A DNA stretch of 64,000 nucleotides, from contig NC_009914.1 in NCBI RefSeq assembly GCF_000002415.2, forward strand, positions 1,240,001 through 1,304,000. The letters are read 5' to 3'. Under the pieces are notes generated by a model that saw nothing but the letters and a program-made list of their open reading frames with translations, made no database searches and was not told the DNA's origin. The position numbers and the translations under genes are program-made. This document shows positions 63,942-64,000 of the stretch, in pieces. The number at the start of each line of letters is the position of its first letter. Position 1 is the stretch's first letter. The stretch is from Plasmodium vivax. Its lineage: Eukaryota; Apicomplexa; Aconoidasida; Haemosporida; Plasmodiidae.

Positions 63942-64000
63942 ATGACCGTGTTAAGCGCAGCCATAAGCACGAAGAGCAAAATCTTAGTTTCGCGGCAGTT
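63942..64000 (+). CDS. Coatomer subunit delta (delta-COP), N-terminal fragment cut by the window edge
   Basis: The ATG at 63942 opens 19 complete codons, MTVLSAAISTKSKILVSRQ, and then two bases (TT) of a Phe or Leu codon. This resembles the start of eukaryotic delta-COP, where a VLxAAxxTK... stretch leads to VSRQF at the beginning of the longin domain. Delta-COP is part of the COPI coat for Golgi-to-ER transport. From memory, delta-COP follows RPA2 in the P. falciparum order, which supports the call. The rest of the gene lies beyond the window. Confidence 0.8.
   Translation, partial: MTVLSAAISTKSKILVSRQ

Noticed and set aside
1..64000. Search for transposons, viral remnants, CRISPR arrays, rRNA or tRNA genes
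   Set aside because: None was recognised. Repeats are short tandem arrays without transposase or reverse-transcriptase frames, as expected for a Plasmodium core chromosome region.

Overview
The window is nuclear chromosomal DNA of a malaria parasite, most likely of the Plasmodium vivax / P. cynomolgi group. Three observations support this. Long low-complexity insertions (Lys/Glu/Asn/Ser-rich) interrupt otherwise conserved eukaryotic proteins. Intergenic DNA of 1-6 kb is full of poly(A)/poly(T) tracts and minisatellites but is not extremely AT-rich, unlike P. falciparum. Introns are short (about 100-210 bp) with GT...YAG ends. From memory, the gene order matches the P. falciparum chromosome 11 block from an RNA m5U methyltransferase through HSP70-3, PDI-11, an alpha/beta hydrolase, a CCCH zinc-finger protein and RNA polymerase I RPA2 to delta-COP. 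In P. vivax the AMA1-linked block of that kind lies on chromosome 9. I could not run a database search.

Layout: 11 protein genes. (1) 1870-4565 +, two-exon tRNA m5U methyltransferase. (2) 6065-10811 +, two-exon, 1527-residue secreted repeat protein of unknown function. (3) 13849-15840 +, mitochondrial HSP70-3. (4) 17082-18356 -, PDI-11-like ER protein whose two thioredoxin sites are both CxxS. (5) 21327-26909 +, RRP12-like ribosome-biogenesis protein. (6) 28510-35142 +, 2210-residue basic, mostly disordered protein of unknown function. (7) 35504-36810 -, six-exon gene for a 174-residue protein, assembled by hand from small exons. (8) 38499-43328 +, giant SERAC1-like alpha/beta hydrolase with its last motif on a small second exon. 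(9) 45032-51550 -, CCCH zinc-finger protein with a very long Asn/Ser/Tyr/Gly-rich tail. (10) 57366-62202 -, two-exon RNA polymerase I second-largest subunit. (11) 63942-64000 +, first 19 codons of delta-COP, cut by the window end.

Most genes are housekeeping: tRNA modification, mitochondrial and ER protein folding, rRNA transcription (RPA2) and pre-ribosome maturation (RRP12), and Golgi coat. The lineage-specific ones are genes 2, 6, 7 and the long tails of 8 and 9. Three divergent gaps (18.4-21.3, 36.8-38.5, 62.2-63.9 kb) should hold back-to-back promoters. The 5.8-kb gap at 51.6-57.4 kb is the largest non-coding stretch. I saw no tRNA, rRNA, CRISPR array, transposon or insertion sequence. 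No single feature stands out as a new biological system. The best leads are the doubly monothiol PDI, the hidden six-exon gene and the secreted three-repeat protein.
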